Below are positions 52,901-61,548 of a stretch of DNA of 64,000 nucleotides, piece by piece (the stretch's first letter is position 1; the number at the start of each line of letters is the position of its first letter). This stretch comes from Corynebacterium lujinxingii (lineage in GTDB: Bacteria; Actinomycetota; Actinomycetes; Mycobacteriales; Mycobacteriaceae): assembly GCF_014490555.1 (NCBI RefSeq), contig NZ_CP061032.1, positions 372,001-436,000 on the forward strand, in the 5' to 3' direction. The position numbers and the translations under genes are program-made. The notes below the pieces were generated by a model that worked only from the letters and a program-made list of their open reading frames with translations, had not been told where the DNA came from and made no database searches.

Positions 52901-53782
52901 ATGCAACAATTGCCCTGCTCAGATGTTGAGGTCGAACCGCTTCCGGGAACCGCGAAACCCGGCTCCACCTACGTCCTCTTCGAGTGGCCGGAAGCATGGC
53001 CGCGGGACGTGTTGGGCGATAACGCGCTTGGTAGCGAACTCACGCCGAACATCGCCGCGCACCTCGACGAATACGACGCATCGATCCTGCTCATCCGCCA
53101 CCCAACAAGGGAGGGGCGCGATATCGACGACCACCACCTCTATCTCGTCTTCGCCGACGAAGGCGTCACGGAGGTTCTCCACGTCGACGGGCCCGAGGCG
53201 ATTTTGGACCTCGACCTTTCTGGGCCCGGCAAAAACGGCGCGGACACCCGCGAGCGTCCCCTGCTGCTGATCTGTACCCACGCCAAGCGCGACGTGTGCT
53301 GCGCGGTCAAGGGCCGCCCCGTGGTCAACGAGCTGCACAAGCGCCACCCGTTCGGCCCTGGCAACGACGTGGTGTGGGAAACCTCGCACATCAAGGGCCA
53401 CCGCTTCGCACCGACGATGCTGCTCATGCCGTGGGCGTACAGTTTCGGACGCATGAACGTCGAGGCCACCGACGCGATGCTCGCAGCCGCCACCCGCGGC
53501 CGCTACTTCGTGCCCGGCAACCGCGGGCGCGGCACCCTCGGCCCGGTGGAGCAGGCCGCCGAGATCGCCGTGGCCACCGAGATCGCCGGCGCGCGCTACG
53601 GGGAGTTCGACGTGGCCCCCGCGCGTATCGACGACACCACCGCCACCGTTCAAGTCACCGCCTCCGACGCGGCGTACACGGTCACGCTGGAGCGGCGCCC
53701 GGTCTCCGGCATTGTGGATTCCTGTGGCAAGGAGCCGAAGGACGGCGAGGCCTGGGTGGCCGTCGAGGTGCGCCGGGCCTGA
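52901..53782 (+). CDS. Sucrase/ferredoxin-like (thioredoxin-fold) protein
   Basis: 293 residues from ATG 52901, with AAGGTGG (52889-52895) 5 nt upstream; the longer start at 52856 runs through the candidate iron box. Family of thioredoxin-like [2Fe-2S] proteins. The cluster-type Cys/His region is CTHAKRDVCCAVKGRP followed by ETSHIKGHRFAPTMLLMPW. A C-terminal domain of about 80 residues has CGKEPKDGEAW. Probably a redox or electron-transfer protein; substrate unknown. Confidence 0.82.
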   Translation: MQQLPCSDVEVEPLPGTAKPGSTYVLFEWPEAWPRDVLGDNALGSELTPNIAAHLDEYDASILLIRHPTREGRDIDDHHLYLVFADEGVTEVLHVDGPEAILDLDLSGPGKNGADTRERPLLLICTHAKRDVCCAVKGRPVVNELHKRHPFGPGNDVVWETSHIKGHRFAPTMLLMPWAYSFGRMNVEATDAMLAAATRGRYFVPGNRGRGTLGPVEQAAEIAVATEIAGARYGEFDVAPARIDDTTATVQVTASDAAYTVTLERRPVSGIVDSCGKEPKDGEAWVAVEVRRA

Positions 53783-53795
53783 TCTGCTCGGGCGA

Positions 53796-53831
53796 GATCT
53801 GCTAGTTGATGTAAGGAGTAACTAGCAGATT
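53796..53831. repeat. Hairpin repeat copy 1 (GATCTGCTAGTT element)
   Basis: ATCTGCTAGTT (53797-53807) pairs perfectly with AACTAGCAGAT (53820-53830) around a GATGTAAGGAGT loop. Same stem and a nearly identical loop core (TGTAAGGAG) occur in copy 2. Preceded by another GATCT...AGATC palindrome at 53781-53800. Confidence 0.9.
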
Positions 53832-53890
53832 CGCGCGTTGTTGAAAGCAATGTTCAACGCGATCTGGGGAAACGGAGAAGTTGGACGGTT

Positions 53891-53927
53891 GATCTGCTAG
53901 TTGGTTGTAAGGAGCAACTAGCAGATC
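53891..53927. repeat. Hairpin repeat copy 2 (GATCTGCTAGTT element)
   Basis: GATCTGCTAGTTG (53891-53903) pairs perfectly with CAACTAGCAGATC (53915-53927) around GTTGTAAGGAG. Stem is longer than copy 1. The two copies are 60 nt apart, in the 157-nt gap between convergent genes; a third weaker inverted repeat GCGTTG...CAACGC (53835-53860) lies between them. No T run, so they are not typical terminators, although they sit where terminators are expected. Confidence 0.9.
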
Positions 53928-53939
53928 CGCCCGGGCGGG

Positions 53940-54710
53940 TCACATGTACCCGCCCAACACCTCCGATACCGACCCGATGACGTGGTCGGTCGCCGCCTGC
54001 ACGTCGGCAGGCGAGTGGCGGAACGAATGTGAGTGGTCGGCAAAAGCGTGCATTGTGAGGTCGTTCCAGGAATCGCCGAAGGTGTAGAGCTCCACGTCCG
54101 CCCGGTCGATGCCGAGTACGCCGAAGAGCTCCTGGATCCCGGAGCCTTTTGACCGCCCCGGCGCCATCAAGTCGATGTAGTCCTGGTTTTGGGCGACCTC
54201 GACCGAGCCGAGCGTGGTGGCCCAGGAAACGACCTCGGCACGCAAGCCGGCATCGTCGGGGACCCAAAGGGGGATGACGGCGAACTGGTGGTGGGGGATG
54301 TCGTCGATACGCATGGGCGCGAAGTGCGCGGTGAATGAGTGGGTGCGGGCGGTGGTGTTGGCGAAGACACCGTCAGTGTGGCCGAGCGTGGTGCCGAAGA
54401 TGGCGAGGCCGTCGCGGTGGCCAAACTCAGCGAGTACGGCGCGCAAAATGTCCCCGGAGATTTCGTGCCCGAAGATGAGTTCGCGGTTCGCGCCGTCGGT
54501 GGCGGACGCGCCGTTGGACAGCACCTGATAATCGAACTCAAGCCCGCTGCCAGCCATGCCGCGGGCAAGAGCCGTACGGGAGCGGCCGGTGGCAGAAATG
54601 GCAAGATGCCCGGCTTGACGCCAGGCATCTATCGCGGCGATGCCCGCGGGATCGAACCCGTGGGGAGGGTGGTGGAGAGTGCCATCGAAGTCGAACGCCG
54701 CTACCTTCAT
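53940..54710 (-). CDS. Cof-type HAD-family phosphatase
   Basis: 256 residues from ATG 54710. Motif I AAFDFDGTLH has catalytic Asp7 and Asp9; motif IV FGDSWNDLTMHAFADH is at the C-terminus and a large alpha/beta cap lies between (SATGRSRTALARG, VLSNGASATDGANREL). Small-molecule phosphatase, probably of sugar phosphates or nucleotides; the exact substrate is unknown. Twelve nt after metI on the same strand, so it may be the last gene of the met operon. Confidence 0.88.
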   Translation of the reverse strand: MKVAAFDFDGTLHHPPHGFDPAGIAAIDAWRQAGHLAISATGRSRTALARGMAGSGLEFDYQVLSNGASATDGANRELIFGHEISGDILRAVLAEFGHRDGLAIFGTTLGHTDGVFANTTARTHSFTAHFAPMRIDDIPHHQFAVIPLWVPDDAGLRAEVVSWATTLGSVEVAQNQDYIDLMAPGRSKGSGIQELFGVLGIDRADVELYTFGDSWNDLTMHAFADHSHSFRHSPADVQAATDHVIGSVSEVLGGYM

Positions 54711-54721
54711 GGCACCCGAAC

Positions 54722-55414
54722 TTACCGGCGCATGACCTTCTTCGACAGCCAGTTGCCCAGGAACTGAGCGAGCTGCACGATGACGACGATGACCAGCACG
54801 GCCGCCCAGGTGACCTGGGGTTCGAAGGCGCGGTAGCCGTAGACGATGGCGAAGTCGCCCACACCGCCGCCGCCGATGTAGCCGGCCATGGCGGACATGT
54901 CGATCACTGCGATGAAGATGAAGGTGTAGCCCAGGATCAAGGGACCCAGCGCCTCCGGCAGGATCACGGAGGTGATGATCTTCCAGGGGCCTGCGCCCAT
55001 GGAGCGCGCAGCCTCGATCACACCGGGGTCGATGGCCACCAGGTTTTGCTCCACGATGCGGGCCACGGTGAAGGTGGCGGAGAAGCACATCACGAAGGTT
55101 GCCGCGGCGCGGCCGATGGTCGTGCCCACGACCTCGAGGGTCAGCGGGTAGAGCATCGCGATCATGATGATGAACGGGATGGGCCTAAAGAAGTTCACCG
55201 CCACGTTGACCAGGGTGTAGACCACGTTGTTACGCAGGATGCCGCCCGGGCGGGTGGTGTAGAGAAGCATGCCCAGCAGCAGGCCGAAGAAGCCGCCGAC
55301 GACCATGGTGATCGCGACCATCCACAAGGTGTCGCCGATTGCCTCGAGGAAGGTGGGGCCGAGGTTGTCCCAGTTCGGCTCGGCGAGCAGGAACTCGGTG
55401 GTGCCTGAAGTCAT
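54722..55414 (-). CDS. metI: D-methionine ABC transporter permease MetI
   Basis: 230 residues. About five or six membrane segments. The EAA loop contacting MetN is IEAARSMGAGPWKIITSVILPEALGPLI. Overlaps the metN stop (4 nt). High-affinity methionine import with MetN and MetQ. Confidence 0.95.
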   Translation of the reverse strand: MTSGTTEFLLAEPNWDNLGPTFLEAIGDTLWMVAITMVVGGFFGLLLGMLLYTTRPGGILRNNVVYTLVNVAVNFFRPIPFIIMIAMLYPLTLEVVGTTIGRAAATFVMCFSATFTVARIVEQNLVAIDPGVIEAARSMGAGPWKIITSVILPEALGPLILGYTFIFIAVIDMSAMAGYIGGGGVGDFAIVYGYRAFEPQVTWAAVLVIVVIVQLAQFLGNWLSKKVMRR

Positions 55415-56439
55415 CGGGTGATCTCCTCAATCTCGGTGGTGGCCTGCAGCGTGGACAAAAACTGGTTGATGGCGGCGTTGTCGCCGTTGAGGCGCACCGT
55501 CATCTTGCCGAAGGAACGCTCCTGCAAGGTGGTGATGCCGGCGTGCACCGGCTCGATCGCCACACCACGCTCGCGCGCGGCCTCGGCGGCGCCGAAGAAG
55601 CCAGAATCCTCGGTGAGGTCCACGGTGAACAGGCGGCCGGGTTTCGCCAGCAGTTCGGCACGCTCGACCTCGTCGGGGCGGTTGCGCAGGCTGGTGGCTG
55701 CGAAGCGCTTGGCCACGTCGGTCTGCGGGTCGGCGAACACGTCGTAGACGCTGCCGTACTCCACCACGCGGCCGTCCTCCATCACGGCGACCTTGTCGGC
55801 GATGGAGCGGATGACATCCATCTCGTGGGTGATCACCACGATGGTGATGCCGAGCTCCTCGTTGACGCGGCGCAGGACCGCGAGCACCTCTTGGGTGGTC
55901 TCGGGGTCGAGGGCGGAGGTGGCTTCGTCGGCAAGCAGAAGCGACGGGTTGGTCGCCAGCGCGCGGGCGATGCCGACGCGCTGCTTCTGGCCGCCGGAGA
56001 GCTGCTCCGGGTAGTTCGAGCCGCGCTCGGAGAGGCCGACGAACTCGAGGAGTTCCTCGACGCGGCGGGCGCGCTCCTTTTTCTCCACACCGGCCAGCTT
56101 CAGCGGGTATTCGATGTTGCCGGCGGCGGTGCGGGAGGAAAAGAGGTTGAACTGCTGGAAGATCATGCCGACGTTGCGGCGGATGTCGCGCAGTTTGCGC
56201 TCGGACATGCCGACGACGTTGGTGCCGTCGAGAAGCAATTCGCCCGAGGTGGGCATGTCGAGGCCGTTGATGAGGCGGACAAGCGTGGACTTGCCAGCAC
56301 CCGAATAGCCGATGACGCCGAGGATTTCACCTGGCTCGACGGTCAGGGTGACGTCGTCGACGGCCTTGACCTCGCGCTCTTTGCTCTTGAAAACCTTGGA
56401 AACGTTCCGGAACTCAATCCGGGTGCCGGTTGTTGCCAT
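55411..56439 (-). CDS. metN: Methionine ABC transporter ATP-binding protein MetN
   Basis: 342 residues. Walker A GYSGAGKSTLVR, signature YPEQLSGGQKQRVGIARAL, Walker B LLADEATSALDPET. The C-terminal ~100 residues form the NIL domain that binds methionine for trans-inhibition (FTVDLTEDSGFFGA, QERSFGKMTVRL). Its start is immediately after the metQ copy 1 stop. Confidence 0.96.
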   Translation of the reverse strand: MATTGTRIEFRNVSKVFKSKEREVKAVDDVTLTVEPGEILGVIGYSGAGKSTLVRLINGLDMPTSGELLLDGTNVVGMSERKLRDIRRNVGMIFQQFNLFSSRTAAGNIEYPLKLAGVEKKERARRVEELLEFVGLSERGSNYPEQLSGGQKQRVGIARALATNPSLLLADEATSALDPETTQEVLAVLRRVNEELGITIVVITHEMDVIRSIADKVAVMEDGRVVEYGSVYDVFADPQTDVAKRFAATSLRNRPDEVERAELLAKPGRLFTVDLTEDSGFFGAAEAARERGVAIEPVHAGITTLQERSFGKMTVRLNGDNAAINQFLSTLQATTEIEEITR

Positions 56440-57330
56440 CTACTTGTACTCCTCCACGAGTCGGTCGAGGATCTCGTTGAGGTCCTCCTTGGAGCGCTGG
56501 ACCTGCACGGCGGTGCCGTTGGAGTCCTCGTTGAGCGCCGCGGTGACTTCCTCAGACTGCCAGACGTCGACCAGCTTGGCGTACGTCTCGTTGTCCAGGT
56601 CATCACCAGAGACGGTGAAGACGTTGATGTACGGCTCCGCCAGCTCCGAGTTCGGGTCGTCCGCGGCCACGGAGGAGGCCGGGTCGATGCCCGCGCGCGC
56701 CAGCCAGTTGTTGTTGATGATCGCCGGGCGGCCCTCGTTGTAGGCGTTCGGCGTCTGGGAGGCGTCGACTGCGACGACCTCGACCTTGGAGGCCTCCTTG
56801 TCGATGTCCGCCGGGGTCGGCATCAGCTTCGGCGCGCCTTCGCGCACCTTGACCAAGCCGGCCTGGACCAGCACGTTGATGGCGCGGCCCTGGTTGGACG
56901 GGTCGTTCGGGATGGCGACCTCGGTGCCCTCGATGCCGTCGAGGGAGTCGTGATCCTTCCAGTACAGGCCGAGGATGTTGATCTCGCCGGAGCCGATGAT
57001 GCGCAGGTCCTCGCCGGCGGTGGCGTTGTACTGGGCCTGGTAGTTGATGGTCTGGAACTTCGAGATCTCAATCTGGCCCTCGACCTGCGCCGGGTTGACC
57101 TGCGGGTACTCGGTGAACCGCATGATGTCCAGATCGATGCCAGCCTTCTGCGCCTCGTCAGCGAACACGCTCCAGGCCTTCTGGTCGGCGTCGGTGGTGC
57201 CGATCTTGACGGTCACGGCATCGCCGTCGCCATTGCTTGCCGACGAATCCGTCTCCGACGAGCAAGCCACCAACGACGTCGCCGCGAGGGCGGTGGCGGC
57301 CACTGCCGCCAGGTAACGCTTGGTACGCAT
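56440..57330 (-). CDS. metQ: Methionine-binding lipoprotein MetQ, copy 1
   Basis: 296 residues from ATG 57330; a GTG two codons upstream (57336) is also possible. Signal peptide with lipobox SLVACSS. NLPA-type substrate-binding domain: VKIGTTDADQKAW, DLDIMRFTEYPQVNPAQVEGQ, WKDHDSLDGIEGTEVAIPND, RAINVLVQAGLV. Adjacent to a second MetQ gene with near-identical central blocks, so a tandem duplication. Copy 1 has more substitutions in the ligand-side N-lobe. Confidence 0.93.
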   Translation of the reverse strand: MRTKRYLAAVAATALAATSLVACSSETDSSASNGDGDAVTVKIGTTDADQKAWSVFADEAQKAGIDLDIMRFTEYPQVNPAQVEGQIEISKFQTINYQAQYNATAGEDLRIIGSGEINILGLYWKDHDSLDGIEGTEVAIPNDPSNQGRAINVLVQAGLVKVREGAPKLMPTPADIDKEASKVEVVAVDASQTPNAYNEGRPAIINNNWLARAGIDPASSVAADDPNSELAEPYINVFTVSGDDLDNETYAKLVDVWQSEEVTAALNEDSNGTAVQVQRSKEDLNEILDRLVEEYK

Positions 57331-57348
57331 ATTCACGCGGTCCTTTTC

Positions 57349-58242
57349 TTACTTGTCCTGCAGACGGTCGAGGATGTCGTTGAGCTCGCTCTTGTCGCGG
57401 TAGACCGGAACCGAGGTGCCCTTGGAGTCCTTTGCCACGGCTTCCTCGACCTCCGGGGTCTGCCAGAGCTCGACCAGCTTGTTCAGGGTTTCGTCGTCAA
57501 TGTCCTCGGAGCGGGCCGCGAAGACGTTGATGTACGGCTCGGCCTCCTCGGAGTTCGGGTCGTCTTCGAACACGGCCAGGCCCGGCTCGATGCCGGCGCG
57601 GTCCAGCCAGGTGTTGTTGATGATCGCCGGGCGACCCTCGTTGTAGGCGTTCGGCGTCTGGGACGCGTCGACCGGGGTGACGGTGACCTTGGAGGCGTCC
57701 TTGTCGATGTCCGACGGGGTCGGCGCCAGCTCATCCGCGACGTTGTCGCTCAGGGTGAGCAGGCCAGCCTGGACCAGCACGTTGATGGCGCGGCCCTGGT
57801 TGGACGGGTCGTTCGGGATGGCGACGGACTCGCCCTCAATGCCGTCGAGGGAGTCGTGGTCCTTCCAGAACAGCGCCAGCGGGACGATCTCGGTGGAGCC
57901 GACGACGCGCAGGTCCTTGCCCGCGGACTGGTTGTACTCGGCGAGGTACTTGATGTGCTGGAACTTGTTCACGTCCAGCTCGCCCTGTGCGAGTGCCTCG
58001 TTGACCGGGGAGTAGTCGGAGAACTGCACGATGTCGAGCTCGATGCCGTTGTCGGCCGCGAGGTCTTTAAACACCGTCCACGCTTCCTGGTCGGCCTCGG
58101 TGGTGCCGATCTTGATGGTGGTGTTCTCGCCCTCTGCGGCGGTAGTGGTGGCGTTGTCCTCAGATTCGTTGGAGCAGGCGACCAGGCCGGTGGTCGCCAG
58201 AGCGGCTGCGGCCACGGTTGCGAGGGTGCGCTTGATACGCAT
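57349..58242 (-). CDS. metQ: Methionine-binding lipoprotein MetQ, copy 2
   Basis: 297 residues. Signal peptide with lipobox GLVACSN. Same NLPA fold as copy 1; identical blocks include WKDHDSLDGIEG, AIPNDPSNQGRAINVLVQAGL and VDASQTPNAYNEGRPAIIN. The promoter-proximal gene of metQ2-metQ1-metN-metI; AAGGAG precedes the ATG on the minus strand. The two copies may bind different methionine forms or related amino acids. Confidence 0.93.
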   Translation of the reverse strand: MRIKRTLATVAAAALATTGLVACSNESEDNATTTAAEGENTTIKIGTTEADQEAWTVFKDLAADNGIELDIVQFSDYSPVNEALAQGELDVNKFQHIKYLAEYNQSAGKDLRVVGSTEIVPLALFWKDHDSLDGIEGESVAIPNDPSNQGRAINVLVQAGLLTLSDNVADELAPTPSDIDKDASKVTVTPVDASQTPNAYNEGRPAIINNTWLDRAGIEPGLAVFEDDPNSEEAEPYINVFAARSEDIDDETLNKLVELWQTPEVEEAVAKDSKGTSVPVYRDKSELNDILDRLQDK

Positions 58243-58295
58243 GGGGGTCTCCTTGTGTATAGGGAATGTATGACGGGTGAAAATCTATCACCCCG

Positions 58296-58311
58296 TGTAC
58301 CGCTTAGTCTA
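58296..58311 (-). promoter_or_regulatory. Candidate McbR box upstream of metQ copy 2
   Basis: On the minus strand TAGAC-TAAGCG-GTACA: a perfect TAGAC half-site, the right N6 spacer, and a 3-of-5 match to the GTCTA half-site. McbR is the corynebacterial repressor of methionine genes. Located 54 nt before the metQ start. Confidence 0.4.
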
Positions 58312-58350
58312 TTTTTTAGTACAAAGCAGTTTGCCGACCTGTTCTAAGGG

Positions 58351-58366
58351 TGGAACACAGTTTCGA
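58351..58366. promoter_or_regulatory. LexA-like site upstream of dnaE2
   Basis: TGGAACACAGTTTCGA agrees with the consensus TCGAAMANNTGTTCGA at 11 of 14 fixed positions. It lies 20 nt before the dnaE2 ATG, next to a TTAGCG -10-like hexamer (58373-58378). Weaker than the box before imuA'. Confidence 0.45.
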
Positions 58367-58386
58367 ATTGTGTTAGCGTTTCGGCC

Positions 58387-61300
58387 ATGAGATTCAACGG
58401 GGGAGCGTCGCTGTCGTGGTCGCGGCTCGAGCGCATCCTCTCCGGGCGCCCCGGCCCGGAGCCGGTGCCGATCGGACACACCGGCACACTGGCGGGTGGG
58501 GCCTATGGGCCGGTGTCTCGGGAGGTGCTGGTGGTGCGTCGTCGGCAAGCGACGGTCCCGTTTGCAGAGTTGCACGCGGTGTCGTCGTACAGCTTCCTCG
58601 GCGGGGCGAGCGAACCAGAGGACCTCGTGGCTCGCGCCGCTGAACTGGGATTGAGCGCGGTCGGGCTGCTGGACCGCGACGGGTTTTACGGTGCGGTGAA
58701 GTTCGCCGAGGCTGCCGCGGCTGCTGGGATCGACACCGTCTTCGGCGCGGAGCTAACACTGGACGACAGGGTGCTGCCCGTCATCGCCCGCGGGCCGGAA
58801 GGTTACAAACGGCTCAGTCACCTCATGGCGGACGCGCACATGGCCACGCGTGAGAAGGATAAAGTGGCCTACCCGCCGCTGGAGTTGATCGGCGCGGAGT
58901 TGGGCGGCACCTGCGTCGTACTCGCCGGGTGGGCGTGGGCGGATGAAATCGATCACCTGGTCGATGCGTTCGGTGAGGGCAATGTCGTGCGCGAATACGA
59001 GGTATCTATGACGCCCGAGGATACAGATAGACACGCGTTGCTCGACCGTTTCGACCACCTGCCGGCCGTGGTGACCGCCATGCCTGCGGCCGCCACCCGG
59101 GACCAGGCACGGCTGGCGGCGGCGAAGCGGGCGCTGGCACGTCGGGAGGTGCTCGCCCAGGCGCACCGGGATTTGCACCCGATGGGGGCGAACTGGCTGC
59201 GCTCCGGCGAACAGCTCGCGCAGATGCTGCCCGGCTGCGAGTCGATGCTGGACTACAGCGTGGAACTTGCCCGCGCGTGTGCGTTCACCCTCGACCTGGT
59301 CGCGCCGGAGTTGCCGCGCTATCCCACCCCGGACGGGCGCAGCGAGATGGAGCACCTGAGAAACCTCACGTTGGCGAGCGCGCAGGTGAGGTATGCGTCG
59401 CGGGAGGCGGGGGTTCGTCGTCAAGCGTTGGTGCAGATCCGCTACGAACTCGGCGTGATTGAGGAGCTGAACTTCCCCGGGTATTTCCTCATCATTTACG
59501 ACCTGGTCTCGTTTTGCTCCGCGCAAAACATCATGTGCCAGGGGCGGGGGAGCGCGGCGAACTCTGCGGTGTGCTTCGCTCTGGGGATCACCAATGTGGA
59601 GCCGATTGAGGCGGGGCTGCTGTTCGAGCGGTTCTTGTCGCCCGACCGCGACGGCCCGCCCGATATCGACCTGGATATCGAATCCGGCCGGCGCGAGGAG
59701 GTCATCCAGTACGTCTACTCGCGTTATGGCCGCGACAACGCGGCGCAGGTGGCGAATGTGATCACGTACCGGACCAAGGGGGCGGTGCGCGACGCCGCCC
59801 GCGCGCTGGGGTTCGCCCAAGGAGCCGCCGACAGCTGGTCGAAGGGGCTTTCCGACCCGCCCGAGGCCGTGCAACAGTTAGCCGCCCAGTTCAAAGGCCA
59901 GCCGCGACATCTGGGCATCCACTCTGGTGGCATGGTGATTTGCGACCGCCCCATCGCGGACGTGGTGCCCGTGGAGTGGGCACGCATGGCGGATCGTTCG
60001 GTGGTGCAGTGGGACAAGGACGACTGCGCCTCGGCCGGGCTGGTCAAGTTCGACCTGCTGGGCCTCGGCATGCTCGAAGCGCTGCACCACATGGTGGATC
60101 TGGTGGAGGAAACCACCGGCCGCACAGTGCGCCTGTGGGAGCTTTCGCTTGACGACGACCACGTGTACGACATGCTCTGCCGCGCCGATTCCGTCGGCGT
60201 GTTCCAGGTGGAATCCCGCGCGCAGATGGGCACCCTGCCCCGGCTCAAGCCGCGGCGGTTTTTCGACCTGGTGGTGGAGGTGGCCCTGATCAGGCCGGGC
60301 CCGATCCAGGGCGGGTCGGTACACCCGTACCTGAGGCGTCGCGACGGGTTGGAGCCGGTGACCTACGACCACCCTGTGCTGGAGAAGTCCCTGGGCAAGA
60401 CGCTTGGCATCCCGCTGTTTCAGGAGCAGCTCATGCAGATCTGCGTCGACGCCGCCGGCTTTTCCGGCCGCGAGGCGGATGCGCTGCGGCGAGCGATGGG
60501 ATCGAAGCGTTCACCGGCGCGGATGGCGGCGTTGAAGTCGCGGTTTTTCGAGGGCTGTTGGCGCACCAACCAGATTGACTCGGACGTCGCCGAGGGGCTC
60601 TGGCAGAAGATCGTGGCCTTTGCCGCCTACGGGTTCCCGGAATCGCACTCGCAGTCGTTTGCCTCGCTGGTGTACTTCTCCGCGTGGTTCAAGTGCCACT
60701 ACCCGGCCGAGTTCTGCGTGGGGCTCTTACGCGCGCAGCCGATGGGGTTTTACTCCCCGCAGTCGCTCATCCAGGATGCCCGCCGGCACGGGGTGGAGGT
60801 GCTGCCGGTGTGCGTGAACAACTCCGGGTGCGAGGCACGCTGCATCGATTCCTCCACCATCCGCATGGGGCTGAACCTGGTGCGGGGCTTAGGCGTGAAC
60901 GCGGCTTCGCGGGTTGAACAGTCCGCGCCGTTTGCCGACATCGCCGACCTGTCCCGCCGGGCTGACCTCTCCGTGGAGCACGTCGAGGCGCTGGCGCGGG
61001 CGGGGGCGCTGGATTGCTTTGCAGTGTCTCGTCGTCAAGCACTGTGGCAGGCGGGCGTGGCTGCCACCGAGCGCGAGGGCATGCTGCCGGGGTTGTCGTC
61101 GGTGGTGGCGCCGTCGCTGCCGGGCATGAACCCGTTCGAGTTGATGGCCGCCGACGTGGTGGCCACCGGTGTCACGCCCGGGCTCATGCCGGTGGAGATG
61201 GTGCGCTCCGCGTTGTCGGCGCAGGGCGTGGTGCCGGCCGCGGAGCTGTTACATGGCGTGGAAGACGGCACCCGCGTGCGCGTGGCCGGCGTGATCACCC

Positions 61301-61548
61301 ACCGTCAGCACCCGGCGACTGCGGGTGGGGTGACCTTCTTGGGGATGGAGGACGAGACCGGGCTGATCAACGTGGTCATCTCCGTCGGGCTGTGGAACAA
61401 GCAGCGGGTGTTGGCCCGCACCGCCAAAGCACTGGTTGTGCGCGGGATCGTGCAGAACGCGTCCGGGGCGGTGTCTGTGGTGGCGGATCGGCTGGAGCCG
61501 CTGGCGATGGGGGAGCTGCTCTCGCGCGGGTCGCGGGACTTCCGGTGA
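58387..61548 (+). CDS. dnaE2: Error-prone DNA polymerase DnaE2
   Basis: 1053 residues, about 120 shorter than replicative DnaE1, which fits DnaE2. PHP domain at the N-terminus (AELHAVSSYSFLGGASEPEDLVARAAE). Polymerase palm with catalytic Asp residues in DGPPDIDLDIESGRREEVI and downstream in VQWDKDDC. A tRNA-type OB domain near the C-terminus (RVRVAGVITHRQHPATAGGVTFLG) is present. It works with ImuA' and ImuB encoded 8 kb upstream. The gene holds three copies of the recurring word (59415, 60147, 61029). Confidence 0.95.
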   Translation: MRFNGGASLSWSRLERILSGRPGPEPVPIGHTGTLAGGAYGPVSREVLVVRRRQATVPFAELHAVSSYSFLGGASEPEDLVARAAELGLSAVGLLDRDGFYGAVKFAEAAAAAGIDTVFGAELTLDDRVLPVIARGPEGYKRLSHLMADAHMATREKDKVAYPPLELIGAELGGTCVVLAGWAWADEIDHLVDAFGEGNVVREYEVSMTPEDTDRHALLDRFDHLPAVVTAMPAAATRDQARLAAAKRALARREVLAQAHRDLHPMGANWLRSGEQLAQMLPGCESMLDYSVELARACAFTLDLVAPELPRYPTPDGRSEMEHLRNLTLASAQVRYASREAGVRRQALVQIRYELGVIEELNFPGYFLIIYDLVSFCSAQNIMCQGRGSAANSAVCFALGITNVEPIEAGLLFERFLSPDRDGPPDIDLDIESGRREEVIQYVYSRYGRDNAAQVANVITYRTKGAVRDAARALGFAQGAADSWSKGLSDPPEAVQQLAAQFKGQPRHLGIHSGGMVICDRPIADVVPVEWARMADRSVVQWDKDDCASAGLVKFDLLGLGMLEALHHMVDLVEETTGRTVRLWELSLDDDHVYDMLCRADSVGVFQVESRAQMGTLPRLKPRRFFDLVVEVALIRPGPIQGGSVHPYLRRRDGLEPVTYDHPVLEKSLGKTLGIPLFQEQLMQICVDAAGFSGREADALRRAMGSKRSPARMAALKSRFFEGCWRTNQIDSDVAEGLWQKIVAFAAYGFPESHSQSFASLVYFSAWFKCHYPAEFCVGLLRAQPMGFYSPQSLIQDARRHGVEVLPVCVNNSGCEARCIDSSTIRMGLNLVRGLGVNAASRVEQSAPFADIADLSRRADLSVEHVEALARAGALDCFAVSRRQALWQAGVAATEREGMLPGLSSVVAPSLPGMNPFELMAADVVATGVTPGLMPVEMVRSALSAQGVVPAAELLHGVEDGTRVRVAGVITHRQHPATAGGVTFLGMEDETGLINVVISVGLWNKQRVLARTAKALVVRGIVQNASGAVSVVADRLEPLAMGELLSRGSRDFR

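Noticed and set aside
55339..58347. A 1002-codon open frame on the plus strand
   Set aside because: It runs antisense through metI, metN and both metQ genes. GC-rich third positions keep the opposite frame open; the product is repetitive V/D/L/G with no domain, and the minus-strand genes are clear.
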